This document shows, piece by piece, positions 8,314 through 16,078 of a stretch of 64,000 nt of DNA. Position 1 is the stretch's first letter. Each line of letters starts with the position of its first letter. Made by a program: the position numbers and the translations under genes. The stretch covers positions 868,001 through 932,000 of the forward strand of contig NZ_LNJP01000003.1 in the NCBI RefSeq assembly GCF_001547525.1, given 5' to 3'. A model generated the notes under the pieces. The model ran no database searches. It was not told the DNA's origin and saw only the letters and a program-made list of their open reading frames with translations. The stretch comes from Burkholderia anthina (GTDB lineage: Bacteria; Pseudomonadota; Gammaproteobacteria; Burkholderiales; Burkholderiaceae).

Positions 8314-9240
8314 ATGCTCGACCTCGACGACCTTCGACTCGTCCGCGCGATCGGCACGTCCCGATCCCTGGCCGCTGCCGCCCGGCTGCTCGATCTCACG
8401 CCGCCCGCGGTCACGATTCGCCTGCAGCGGATGGAAGCGCGCCTGAACGCGCGGCTCGCCGTGCGGCAACCGAAAGGCATCGCGCTGACCGACGAAGGGC
8501 AGCGGCTGTACCAGGAAGCCGTGGGCATTCTCGAGCGCGTGGAGGCGCTGCCGGTCAGCATCGCGGGCGATCACGGCGACGTGCAGGGCACGCTGCGCGT
8601 CGTCGCCCCGCTCGGCTTCGGCCGCAAATATGTCGCACGAATCGTGCGCGACGTGCAGCGCGCACATCCGAAACTTGAGATCTCGCTCCATCTGTCGGAA
8701 AGCCCGCTGACCAGCGCAGCGGGGGCCGACGTGGTCGTCCATGTCGGCAGTCTCAAGTCGTCTTCGTGGATCGGCTATCCGCTCGCGCCCAACGAGCGCT
8801 TCCTCTGTGCGAGCCCCGCGTACGCGCGTCGCATCAAGGATCTGAAGCATCCGTCCGACCTGGCGCGATACGACTGCCTGTGCCTGCGCGAGAACGACGA
8901 GGACATCCCGCGCTGGCGCTTCTCGCCTGTTGGCGGCGCCAAGGGCGATTCGCGGCGGTCCACCGTCATCCGCGTCACCGGCGCGCTGTCGTCCAACGAC
9001 GGCACCGTCATCACCGAATGGGCGCTGGCCGGGCTCGGCATCGTCGAGCGCTCCGAGTGGGACGTCGCACCGCTGCTCGCGAACGGCAAGCTCGTCCGGT
9101 TGCTGCCCCGCTGGCGCCTGCCGCCCGCGCCGGTGACGGCGCTCCTGCCATCGCGTACCGGCCGCTCCGCGCGGCAGCGGGTGTTTCTCGACGCCGCGCG
9201 GCAGTTTCTCGATCCGCCGCCCTGGCGCGGCAAGGCCTGA
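8314..9240 (+). CDS. LysR-family transcriptional regulator
   Basis: The product is 308 residues from the chosen ATG, which is preceded by AAGAG and gives MLDLDDLRLVRAIGTSRSLAAAARLLDLTPPAVTIRLQRMEARL, a standard LysR helix-turn-helix. The rest is a LysR substrate-binding domain. ATGs at 8269 and 8281 in the same frame overlap the putative operator and are less likely. It sits directly upstream of and co-oriented with the D-threonine-aldolase-like and ornithine-cyclodeaminase-like genes, with matching operator-like elements before its own start and before the aldolase. The inferred role is regulator of that small amino-acid catabolic unit. Confidence 0.9.
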   Translation: MLDLDDLRLVRAIGTSRSLAAAARLLDLTPPAVTIRLQRMEARLNARLAVRQPKGIALTDEGQRLYQEAVGILERVEALPVSIAGDHGDVQGTLRVVAPLGFGRKYVARIVRDVQRAHPKLEISLHLSESPLTSAAGADVVVHVGSLKSSSWIGYPLAPNERFLCASPAYARRIKDLKHPSDLARYDCLCLRENDEDIPRWRFSPVGGAKGDSRRSTVIRVTGALSSNDGTVITEWALAGLGIVERSEWDVAPLLANGKLVRLLPRWRLPPAPVTALLPSRTGRSARQRVFLDAARQFLDPPPWRGKA

Positions 9241-9282
9241 GTTCCGGTGCGATCCAGGGGGACTTCGTTGATTAAATTCTGC

Positions 9283-9308
9283 TTAATGGCAGATTAGCCG
9301 TGCATTAA
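9283..9308. promoter_or_regulatory. Candidate LysR operator, copy 2
   Basis: TTAATG (9283-9288) and CATTAA (9303-9308) form the ends of a 26-bp element whose positions match 19 of 26 with the element at 8278-8303. An additional ATTAA-N7-TTAAT repeat (9271-9287) overlaps its left side. It lies about 60 bp before the aldolase start, a usual position for LysR activation. Confidence 0.65.
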
Positions 9309-9369
9309 ACACGGCGCTGCTCCCCTCCTCTACAGTGTCCGTATCGGCAACTTCGCAAACGGACGCATC

Positions 9370-10500
9370 GTGCCCCTTCACACCCTCAACACCCCGGCCG
9401 CATTGATCGATATCGGCCGCATGCACCGCAACATCGCACGCATGCAGGCGCATCTGGACGCGCTCGGCGTGCGGTTCCGGCCGCACGTCAAGACCACCAA
9501 ATGCCGGCAAGTCGTCGACGCGCAGATCGCGGCGGGCGCGCAGGGCATCACGGTGTCCACGCTCAAGGAAGCCGAGCAATTCTTCGCCGACGGCATCGTC
9601 GATATCGTCTATGCGGTCGGCATGGTGCCCGCCAAGCTCGGCCAGGCGCTGGCGCTGCGCCGGCAGGGCTGCGACCTGAAGATCGTCGCCGACAGCCTGC
9701 CGGCCGCGCACGCGATCGCCGCGTTCGGGCGCGAGCACGGCGAACGTTTCGACGTGTGGATCGAGGTCGACGTCGACGGGCACCGCTCCGGCATCCCGCC
9801 CGATGCCGACCTGCTGATCGACGTCGGCCGCGCGCTGACCGACGGCGGCATGCTGCTCGGCGGCGTGCTCGCGCACGCAGGCTCCAGCTACGAATACGAC
9901 ACGCCCGAAGCGCTGGTCGCGATCGCCGAACAGGAGCGCAGCCGCACCGTGCGCGCCGCCGAGCGCCTGCGGGCCGCGGGCTTGCCGTGCCCGGTCGTCA
10001 GCATCGGATCGACGCCCACCGCGCTGGCGGCGCAACGGCTGGACGGCGTGACCGAAGTGCGCGCCGGCGTGTACGTGATGTTCGACCTCGTGATGCACAA
10101 CATCGGCGTGTGCACACTGTCCGACATCGCGCTGTCGGTGCTGACCACCGTCGTCGGCCATCAGGAAGAGAAAGGCTGGGCGATCGTCGACGCGGGCTGG
10201 ATGGCGATGAGCCGCGACCGCGGCACGCAGCGCCAGGCGCGCGATTTCGGCTACGGGCAGGTCTGCACCGAAGACGGCGAGGTGCTCGGCGGCTACCTGA
10301 TGAGCGCCGCCAATCAGGAACACGGGATCGTGTCGCGAACGGGCGCGCCGGATACGGACATCGCGCAGCGGTTTCCGATCGGCACGCGGCTGCGCATTCT
10401 CCCGAATCATGCGTGCGCCACCGGCGCGCAGCATCCCGAATACCAGGCCATCGGCGGCGACGGCGCCGCGCAGACGTGGCCGCGGTTCTACGGGTGGTGA
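9370..10500 (+). CDS. DSD1-family PLP enzyme (D-threonine / 3-hydroxyaspartate aldolase-like)
   Basis: The 376-residue product starts at GTG. It has the alanine-racemase-type N-terminal barrel with the PLP lysine at Lys41 in RPHVKTTKC, and a C-terminal metal site His347-x-Cys349 (NHACAT). Both are diagnostic of the DSD1/D-threonine aldolase family (D-serine dehydratase, D-threonine aldolase, 3-hydroxyaspartate aldolase). Such enzymes cleave D-3-hydroxy-amino acids to glycine and an aldehyde, or dehydrate D-serine; the sequence alone does not decide. It is followed by an ornithine-cyclodeaminase-family gene, the same pair of families that supply BhcC and BhcD of the beta-hydroxyaspartate cycle. 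It is probably controlled by the upstream LysR protein. Confidence 0.85.
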   Translation: MPLHTLNTPAALIDIGRMHRNIARMQAHLDALGVRFRPHVKTTKCRQVVDAQIAAGAQGITVSTLKEAEQFFADGIVDIVYAVGMVPAKLGQALALRRQGCDLKIVADSLPAAHAIAAFGREHGERFDVWIEVDVDGHRSGIPPDADLLIDVGRALTDGGMLLGGVLAHAGSSYEYDTPEALVAIAEQERSRTVRAAERLRAAGLPCPVVSIGSTPTALAAQRLDGVTEVRAGVYVMFDLVMHNIGVCTLSDIALSVLTTVVGHQEEKGWAIVDAGWMAMSRDRGTQRQARDFGYGQVCTEDGEVLGGYLMSAANQEHGIVSRTGAPDTDIAQRFPIGTRLRILPNHACATGAQHPEYQAIGGDGAAQTWPRFYGW

Positions 10501-10542
10501 GCGTCGTCCGGCATCCATGCCGTGCCGTCCATGCATTGACTA

Positions 10543-10562
10543 TTTGTCCATATCTGGACAAA
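10543..10562. promoter_or_regulatory. 20-bp palindromic operator candidate
   Basis: TTTGTCCATATCTGGACAAA is an inverted repeat with 8-bp arms around a 4-bp centre. It directly follows a TTGACT sequence (10536-10541) that could be a -35 box. It lies 47 bp before the ornithine-cyclodeaminase-like start. The TTGTCCA/TGGACAA half-sites resemble GntR-family operators; no GntR gene except the MocR type at 63 kb lies in the window. Confidence 0.6.
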
Positions 10563-10609
10563 CTTTAAACACTCTTGATTCGTCTCGTGCCGAACAGGCG
10601 CCCCCGACC

Positions 10610-11581
10610 ATGCCGACCGACGCCCGCCTTCTTCTCCTCGACCGTGATGCCGTCGAGCCCGCCCTGCAGGTCGAGCAAGTGATGGCGGCCGTCCGCGAAG
10701 CGTTCGTGCTGCACAGTCAACGGGCGGGACGCGTGTTCCCGGTCGTGCGCGAGAAGCTCCATACCGGCGGCGTGTTCGGCATCAAGTCGGGCGACGTCGC
10801 CGGTCAGGACTTGCTCGGCTTCAAGGCGGCCGGGTTCTGGCCGGGCAACCGTGCGCTGGGCGGCGAGCCGCATCAGGCCACCGTCGCGCTGTTCGATCCG
10901 GCGACGGGACGCCCGCTGTGCATCATGGACGGCAACGCGATCACCACCGCGCGCACCGGGGCCGCCGGCGGCCTCGGGTTGCAACTGCTCGCGCGCCGCG
11001 ACAGCACGCGGCTCTGCGTGTTCGGCACGGGCGTGCAGGCGCGCGTGCAGCTCGACTACGCGCTCAGGCTGCTGCCGCGGCGATGCACGGTGCAGTACGT
11101 GACCGTCGGCGGCGAGCCGGACCCGGCGTTCGAAGCGCACTTCGTCGATCGATGCACGATCGGCGTGGCGCGCGACCGCAACGACGCGGTGGCCGATAGC
11201 GACGTGGTGATCACGGCCACGCCGGGCGGCGGCGCGTTGTTCGACGCGGATGCCGTGCAGCCCGGCACCCACCTGACCTGCGTGGGCACCGATACCGCGG
11301 GCAAGCGCGAACTTCCGGCGGGCGTGCTGGAACGCGCGCGCATCGTCGTGGACGATCACGAGCAGGCACGCGGCATCGGCGAGTGCCAGTGGGCGCCGGA
11401 TTTGCCGCGCACGGAAATCGGTGACATCCTCGCGGGTACGACATCGATCGATCGTGCCGCGCACGAGATCACCGTCTTCGACATGACAGGGCTCGCGCTT
11501 CAGGATCTGACCGTCGCGCGCTTCCTGTATCGGCACGCCCTCGACCACGGCACCGGCACTGCCGTTCCGTGGCCCTGGTAA
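10610..11581 (+). CDS. Ornithine cyclodeaminase / mu-crystallin family protein
   Basis: The product is 323 residues from MPTDARLLLLDRDAVEPAL. It has the family's Arg/Lys substrate region (FPVVREKLHTGGVFGIKSGD), the segment DGNAITTARTGAAGGL, and a Rossmann NAD(P) motif (LCVFGTGVQARVQ). This family includes ornithine cyclodeaminase, alanine dehydrogenase, ketimine reductases and iminosuccinate reductase (BhcD). It is downstream of the D-threonine-aldolase-like gene but has its own palindromic site in between, so it may be transcribed separately. Reduction or oxidation of an imino/amino acid connected to the aldolase product is inferred. A longer frame to 10409 overlaps the aldolase gene and is rejected as the start. 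Confidence 0.87.
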   Translation: MPTDARLLLLDRDAVEPALQVEQVMAAVREAFVLHSQRAGRVFPVVREKLHTGGVFGIKSGDVAGQDLLGFKAAGFWPGNRALGGEPHQATVALFDPATGRPLCIMDGNAITTARTGAAGGLGLQLLARRDSTRLCVFGTGVQARVQLDYALRLLPRRCTVQYVTVGGEPDPAFEAHFVDRCTIGVARDRNDAVADSDVVITATPGGGALFDADAVQPGTHLTCVGTDTAGKRELPAGVLERARIVVDDHEQARGIGECQWAPDLPRTEIGDILAGTTSIDRAAHEITVFDMTGLALQDLTVARFLYRHALDHGTGTAVPWPW

Positions 11582-11605
11582 AACGACTTCCCGCTTTCAA
11601 CCGCC

Positions 11606-12328
11606 ATGCGTCTCGCCAAAGTCTCCGCCCTCTCGTTCGACCTCGACGACACCCTGTGGCCGTTCGGGCCGTCCGTCGTACGGGCCGAGGCGGCGCTTCG
11701 CGCATGGTTGATCGACCACGCGCCGAACACCGAGCGCGTGCTGCCCACGCAACAGGCACTCGGTGCGCTACGTGACGAATACGAACGTTTGTGCCCGGAG
11801 CTTGCCGGCGACTTTCGCGCGATGCGAATCGGGTCGATCCGGCTGGCGCTGGAACGCGCGAACGAAGATGTCTCGCTGACCGATCGTGCGTACGACGTGT
11901 TCTATGCGGCGCGCAACCGCGTCGAATTCTACGAAGACGCGCTGCCGGCGCTCGCGTGGCTGAGCGAGCGCTTTCCGTTGATCGCGGTCACCAACGGCAA
12001 CGCGGATCTCCGGCTGACCGGCGGCGGCGAATTCTTTCGCACGACGCTCAGTGCGCGTGAGTTCGGCTTCGCGAAGCCGGAACCCGAGATCTTCCATGCG
12101 GCGGCGGATGCGCTCGACGTACGGCCGGGCGAATTGCTGCATGTCGGCGACGATTTTCACCTCGATATTGTTGGTGCGCTGAATGCGGGGCTGCAGGCGG
12201 CGTGGGTCGTACGCGAGCCGCGGGCGCAAGGAGAACAGGCTTCACGGCACGCGGTGACGCCGCATCTTACGTTGCGAGATCTGGCGACGCTGTGTCACGC
12301 GCTGGGTGGGCCCGATACGGTTTCGTGA
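11606..12328 (+). CDS. HAD-superfamily hydrolase
   Basis: The product is 240 residues. HAD motif I is SFDLDDTLW (nucleophile Asp12, general acid Asp14), motif II is VTNGNAD, motif III is at AKPEPEIF, and motif IV is HVGDDFHLD. The helical cap between motifs I and II is of the subfamily I type. Typical activities are phosphatase or 2-haloacid dehalogenase; the DLDDTLW signature and motif II favour a phosphatase. It starts 24 nt after the ornithine-cyclodeaminase-like gene and is probably co-transcribed. The substrate cannot be told. Confidence 0.88.
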   Translation: MRLAKVSALSFDLDDTLWPFGPSVVRAEAALRAWLIDHAPNTERVLPTQQALGALRDEYERLCPELAGDFRAMRIGSIRLALERANEDVSLTDRAYDVFYAARNRVEFYEDALPALAWLSERFPLIAVTNGNADLRLTGGGEFFRTTLSAREFGFAKPEPEIFHAAADALDVRPGELLHVGDDFHLDIVGALNAGLQAAWVVREPRAQGEQASRHAVTPHLTLRDLATLCHALGGPDTVS

Positions 12329-12388
12329 TCGCAGGCGGGCGCGGCGGGTCATGCCGATGCGGCACACGACCCGGCACCCGTTTCACTT

Positions 12389-13006
12389 TCACGCCGCCTT
12401 CCTCGCCTCCGCGATCCGCTGCGGCGCCTTCGGCCGCGCATACAGCCGTTCCAGATACGCGCGCAATTGCGGGAACGGCTCGATCAGGTGGCATTCGCTC
12501 GCCCAGTCGATCAGATAGGCCGTCACGCAATCGGCCACCGTCAGCGTATCGCCGACGATGAACGCGCGCCCTTCGAGATGCGTGTCGAGTATCGCGGCCA
12601 TCGTCGTGAAATCCTCGCGCGCGAGTTCGATATCGGCCGGCGAGCGCTTCTCCGGCGGATAGAGGAACGTATGCCGCGTGATCCGCCACAGCGGCTGCTC
12701 GAGCTCCGTCACCGCGAACATGATCCACCGATAGGCCTGCGCCCGCAGCGCCGGATCGACGGGCAACAGCGCCTTCTCCGGATACTTGTCCGCGAGATAC
12801 AGCACGATCGCGGCCGATTCGGGAATCACGAGGTCGCCGTCCACCAGCACGGGCACCTTGCCGGCCGGATTGAGGCGCAGGAATTCGGGCCGCTTGTGCT
12901 CGCCCTCGAGCAGGTTGACCGACACGAATTCGAAGTCCGCATCCAGTTCCTTCAGCCCCCACAGCGCGCGTTGCGAGCGGGTGCCGGCAAATCCGTAAAG
13001 CTTCAT
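12389..13006 (-). CDS. Glutathione S-transferase
   Basis: The 205-residue product begins MKLYGFAGTRSQRALWGLKELDADFEF, the thioredoxin-fold N-terminal domain with Ser11 in the usual catalytic region. The glutathione-binding turn follows (GKVPVLVDGDLVIPESAAIVLYLADKYP). The all-alpha C-terminal domain ends in a FPQLRAYLERL stretch. This matches bacterial theta/beta-like GSTs that conjugate or reduce electrophiles with glutathione. A longer frame to 13075 exists, but the ATG at 13006 gives the exact family start. It is convergent with the HAD hydrolase gene. Confidence 0.9.
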   Translation of the reverse strand: MKLYGFAGTRSQRALWGLKELDADFEFVSVNLLEGEHKRPEFLRLNPAGKVPVLVDGDLVIPESAAIVLYLADKYPEKALLPVDPALRAQAYRWIMFAVTELEQPLWRITRHTFLYPPEKRSPADIELAREDFTTMAAILDTHLEGRAFIVGDTLTVADCVTAYLIDWASECHLIEPFPQLRAYLERLYARPKAPQRIAEARKAA

Positions 13007-13099
13007 CGCGAGTCTCCATCCAGAACGTCGTGAAAATGTCCGCATCCGGGCCGCGCGCATCGAACCAGGCGACACGCAGCGCCCCGCGTCACGCGTCGC

Positions 13100-13468
13100 T
13101 CATGCGCCGGGAATCGCCAGCACCGGCATCACGTCGACCGACACGCCCGGGAACAGCGTGAAATGCGGATGACCTTCGAACAACGCGGCGGCCGCGTCGG
13201 GCGACGCCGCGCGCACGACGGTAAAGCCGGTCAACGCGTTGGCCGTGTCGCGGATGCCGCCTGCATCGATGGCCTTGGTCTTGCCGAGCGGCCCGCCGAG
13301 CTCGACGATCGCGTCGCGATGCCGCTCGACCCACGCATGCCATGCGGCGATGCCGTCGCGCTCGCGCGTGCGCCGTTCTTCATCCGGCAGCGCGAGCCAT
13401 GCCTTCATCGCCGGGCTATCCTGGGTCCCGAGAAATACGGCGAGATACAACTGTTGTTGCGCACTCAT
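13100..13468 (-). CDS. YciI-like (dimeric alpha/beta barrel) protein
   Basis: The product is 122 residues starting MSAQQQLYLAVFLGTQDSPAMKAWLALP. The DGIAAWHAWVERHRDAIVELGGPLG segment and the C-terminal FTVVRAASPDAAAALFEGHPHFTLFPG match the YCII-related, ferredoxin-like fold seen in PhnB- or sigma-factor-neighbour proteins. It is divergent from a MarR regulator, with a palindrome between them. Function is unknown; some members modify small electrophiles. It is probably regulated by that MarR protein. Confidence 0.75.
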   Translation of the reverse strand: MSAQQQLYLAVFLGTQDSPAMKAWLALPDEERRTRERDGIAAWHAWVERHRDAIVELGGPLGKTKAIDAGGIRDTANALTGFTVVRAASPDAAAALFEGHPHFTLFPGVSVDVMPVLAIPGA

Positions 13469-13526
13469 GCCTTCCCCTCCGATGACGGACACGGCGGGTT
13501 GCCGCGCCTCGACCTTGACAAGATAG

Positions 13527-13538
13527 GTTGATATCAAC
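13527..13538. promoter_or_regulatory. Candidate MarR operator
   Basis: GTTGATATCAAC is a perfect 12-bp palindrome in the short gap between the divergent YciI-like and MarR genes, 12 bp before the MarR start. The TTGATATCAA core is typical of MarR-family operators. It probably allows autoregulation and control of the YciI-like gene. Confidence 0.65.
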
Positions 13539-13549
13539 ACAATTGCAAC

Positions 13550-14017
13550 ATGGCACGAAAAGAAAAGCTTCCCTTCGAGACGACGCTGATGGTGCGCGAT
13601 TGCTGCCTGTGCCTGCACATGCAGCGCGCGGCGCGCAATCTGGCGCGCATCTTCGACGATGTGCTGCGCCCGCTCGACCTTACCAACGGCCAGTTTTCGC
13701 TGCTGATGTCGTTGAACCGGCCGCAACCGGCCCCGATGAAATCGGTCGCGTCGCTGCTCGCGATGGACCGCACCACGCTCACCGCGGCGCTCAAGCCGCT
13801 CGAGCGGCGCGGCCTCGTCACGATCGTGCAGGATCCGGACGATCGGCGCAGCCGCCTGCTCGAACTGACGCCGGCCGGGCACGACCTGCTGGCCGAAGCG
13901 TTCCCGCTGTGGCGGCAGACGCATGCCGAGATCGAGCGGCCGTTCGCGCCCGGCGAAGTCGACCAGCTGCGCGGCCAGTTGCGCACGCTGTCGATCGATC
14001 CGGGTTCGCGCGGCTGA
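13550..14017 (+). CDS. MarR-family transcriptional regulator
   Basis: The product is 155 residues with a winged-helix core: NGQFSLLMSLNRPQPAPMKSVASLLAMDRTTLTAALKPLERRGLVTIVQDPDDRRSRLLELTPAG. The DPDDRRSR wing and the following LTPAG are diagnostic of MarR proteins. It has a cysteine-rich N-terminal helix (RDCCLCLHMQRAARNL) that could sense oxidants or electrophiles. It is divergent from the YciI-like gene and close to a GST gene, so a response to electrophilic compounds is a plausible inference. Confidence 0.9.
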   Translation: MARKEKLPFETTLMVRDCCLCLHMQRAARNLARIFDDVLRPLDLTNGQFSLLMSLNRPQPAPMKSVASLLAMDRTTLTAALKPLERRGLVTIVQDPDDRRSRLLELTPAGHDLLAEAFPLWRQTHAEIERPFAPGEVDQLRGQLRTLSIDPGSRG

Positions 14018-14163
14018 GCCGGCGCGCCGATCGCCGCGCGGCGCTCATGCCTACTTCCTGCCACGCGCTGTCAGCAGACATTGCCGGCCCGCGTCGCACC
14101 GCCCGATTCGGTGGCAATATCGCTCGGCACGACAACCGATCCGGTATTCACAAGGAGACGAGC

Positions 14164-14925
14164 ATGGGCAACAACGAGAAAGGCGCGGCTTTCCGGTCGC
14201 TTCACCGCGCGGGTCAGCCGCTGGTGCTGTTCAACGTGTGGGACGCCGGCAGTGCGCGCACGGCGGCCGATGCCGGCGCCGTCGCGCTGGCCACCGGCAG
14301 TTGGTCGGTCGCGGCAGCCAACGGCTTCGTCGACGGCGAGCAGATGCCGCGCGCGCTGATGATGGACGTGCTGGAGCGGATCACGCGCGCGACGGCGCTA
14401 CCCGTCACCGTCGACCTCGAAAGCGGCTACGGCGAGCGGCCGGAGGATGTCGCCGAAACGATCGCGCTCAGCATCCGGGCCGGCGCGATCGGCTGCAATC
14501 TCGAAGACAGTTTTCCGGCGACGGGCGAACTGCGCGACGCCGACGAAGCGGCGGCCCGTCTCGCGGCGGCCCGGCAGGCGGCCGATCGCGCGGGCGCCGA
14601 CTACTTCATCAACGCGCGCACCGACGTGTTCTTCAAGGCGTCAGCCGATACGCATGACGAACGATTGCTCGACGCGACGCTGGCACGTGCGCGCGCTTAT
14701 GCGGCGGCCGGCGCCGACGGCCTGTTCGTGCCAGGCCTGCGCGCGCCGGCGCTCATTCGCGCGCTGACAGCCGCGTCGCCGCTGCCGGTGAACGTGATGC
14801 GCGTGTCGGAAACGCCGACGCTCGCGGAGCTCGCCGATTACGGCGTGGCGCGCATCAGCCACGGGCCGTATCCGTATCTGCAGGCGATGAAGACGCTGGC
14901 GGCGCTGGTCAGGCAAGGCGGCTGA
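14164..14925 (+). CDS. Isocitrate lyase / PEP mutase family protein
   Basis: The 253-residue product starts at MGNNEKGAAFRSLHRAGQPLVLFNVWDAGSA, preceded by GGAGACG. It has the barrel motifs of the PEP mutase/isocitrate lyase superfamily: the metal-binding region LPVTVDLESGYGE, NLEDSFP and FINARTDVF. It lacks the KKCGH active-site loop of true isocitrate lyase, so it is closer to oxaloacetate decarboxylase, 2-methylisocitrate-lyase-like or phosphonopyruvate-hydrolase-like enzymes. It stands alone between the MarR gene and a LysR gene. Reaction: probably C-C or C-P bond cleavage of a 2-oxo acid; the substrate is unknown. Confidence 0.83.
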   Translation: MGNNEKGAAFRSLHRAGQPLVLFNVWDAGSARTAADAGAVALATGSWSVAAANGFVDGEQMPRALMMDVLERITRATALPVTVDLESGYGERPEDVAETIALSIRAGAIGCNLEDSFPATGELRDADEAAARLAAARQAADRAGADYFINARTDVFFKASADTHDERLLDATLARARAYAAAGADGLFVPGLRAPALIRALTAASPLPVNVMRVSETPTLAELADYGVARISHGPYPYLQAMKTLAALVRQGG

Positions 14926-15048
14926 CGGATCCGCGGGGGCGGCGCGGCACGCCCGCTCCCGCGCTTCGGCCGTCGCGCCGCTTGCTGCAGCGCGTGCATC
15001 GCGCATCGGCCGGCCATATGAGCGGCGATGGCACGCGGCCCGCTGGGC

Positions 15049-15067
15049 GCGCCCCCCCCGGGGGCGC
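15049..15067. terminator. GC hairpin between convergent genes
   Basis: GCGCCCCC (15049-15056) pairs with GGGGGCGC (15060-15067) around a CCC loop, just before the end of the LysR gene at 15078 and after the PEP-mutase-like gene. There is no T-run; the terminator function is only suggested by position. Confidence 0.35.
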
Positions 15068-15077
15068 GGTCGAACGC

Positions 15078-15977
15078 TCAGGATGCCTTGATGAAATCGA
15101 TGAACGCGCGTAGCGCCGGCGGCACGAGACGCCGCCCCGGATAATACAGAAAGGGCCCCGAAAACGGCCGCCACCACGGATCGAGCACGGGTTCGAGCGC
15201 GCCGCTGTCGAGATGCGGACGCAGCCAGTCTTCGAACAGATGCACGATGCCCGTCCCGGCGATCGCCGCGTCGACCAGCAGCTCCGTCGCCCCGCCGATC
15301 TGGACCAGCAGCGGCCCGGCGGCCGGCTCGACCCGCACGACCTCGCCGTCGCGCTCGAACTCCCACGGCGGCATCGCGCCGCTCGCGAAGCGCCCGCGCA
15401 GGCACCGATGGGCGAGCAGGTCGCGCGGATGCCGCGGCCGGCCGTGCCGGTCGAGATAGCCGGGCGCCGCCGCGGTCGCGAACCGCTGGATGCGCGGGCC
15501 GATCGGCACCGCGATCATGTCCTGTTCGAGCCGTTCGTCGTAGCGGATGCCCGCGTCGCATCCGGCCGCGAGCACGTCGACGAAATTTTCGTCGGCAGTC
15601 ACTTCCAGCCGGATGTCCGGATACGCATCGAGAAAGCGCGGTACGATCGCCGGCAACACGAGCCGCGACGCGCTGACCGGCACGTTGAGTTTCAGCGTGC
15701 CGGCCGGTCGGCCGCGGAATTCATCGATACCGTCGAGCGCCGCCGCCACTTCGGTCAGGGCGGGCCCGAGCCGCGCGAGCAGGCGCTCGCCGGCTTCGGT
15801 GGGCACGACGCTGCGCGTCGTACGGTGCAGCAGCCGTACGCCGAGCCGCGCTTCCAGCCGGCGCACGGCCTCGCTCAGCCCCGACGCGCTGAGGCCCGTC
15901 ATGCGTGCGGCGTCGCGGAATCCGCTCGCGCGTGCGACGGTCATGAATGCGTTCAGATCGCCCAGATCGGTTTGCAT
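15078..15977 (-). CDS. LysR-family transcriptional regulator
   Basis: The 299-residue product begins MQTDLGDLNAFMTVARASGFRDAARMTGLSASGLSEAVRRLEARLGVRLLHRTTRSVVPTEAG, a complete LysR winged helix. The effector domain ends ...RRLVPPALRAFIDFIKAS, as in regulators of the AKR/short-chain-reductase neighbourhoods common in Burkholderia. It is divergent from the aldo/keto reductase at 16079, separated by about 100 bp, and most likely activates or represses that gene. Confidence 0.92.
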   Translation of the reverse strand: MQTDLGDLNAFMTVARASGFRDAARMTGLSASGLSEAVRRLEARLGVRLLHRTTRSVVPTEAGERLLARLGPALTEVAAALDGIDEFRGRPAGTLKLNVPVSASRLVLPAIVPRFLDAYPDIRLEVTADENFVDVLAAGCDAGIRYDERLEQDMIAVPIGPRIQRFATAAAPGYLDRHGRPRHPRDLLAHRCLRGRFASGAMPPWEFERDGEVVRVEPAAGPLLVQIGGATELLVDAAIAGTGIVHLFEDWLRPHLDSGALEPVLDPWWRPFSGPFLYYPGRRLVPPALRAFIDFIKAS

Positions 15978-16078
15978 TGTTCGCCTTTTCGTACAACCCG
16001 TGCGAATTATGCCCGCTTATCGCGCAGCCGACTCGTCCTTATGCTGAACGCATTCATCTCTTCGACAGGAGTAAGGTC

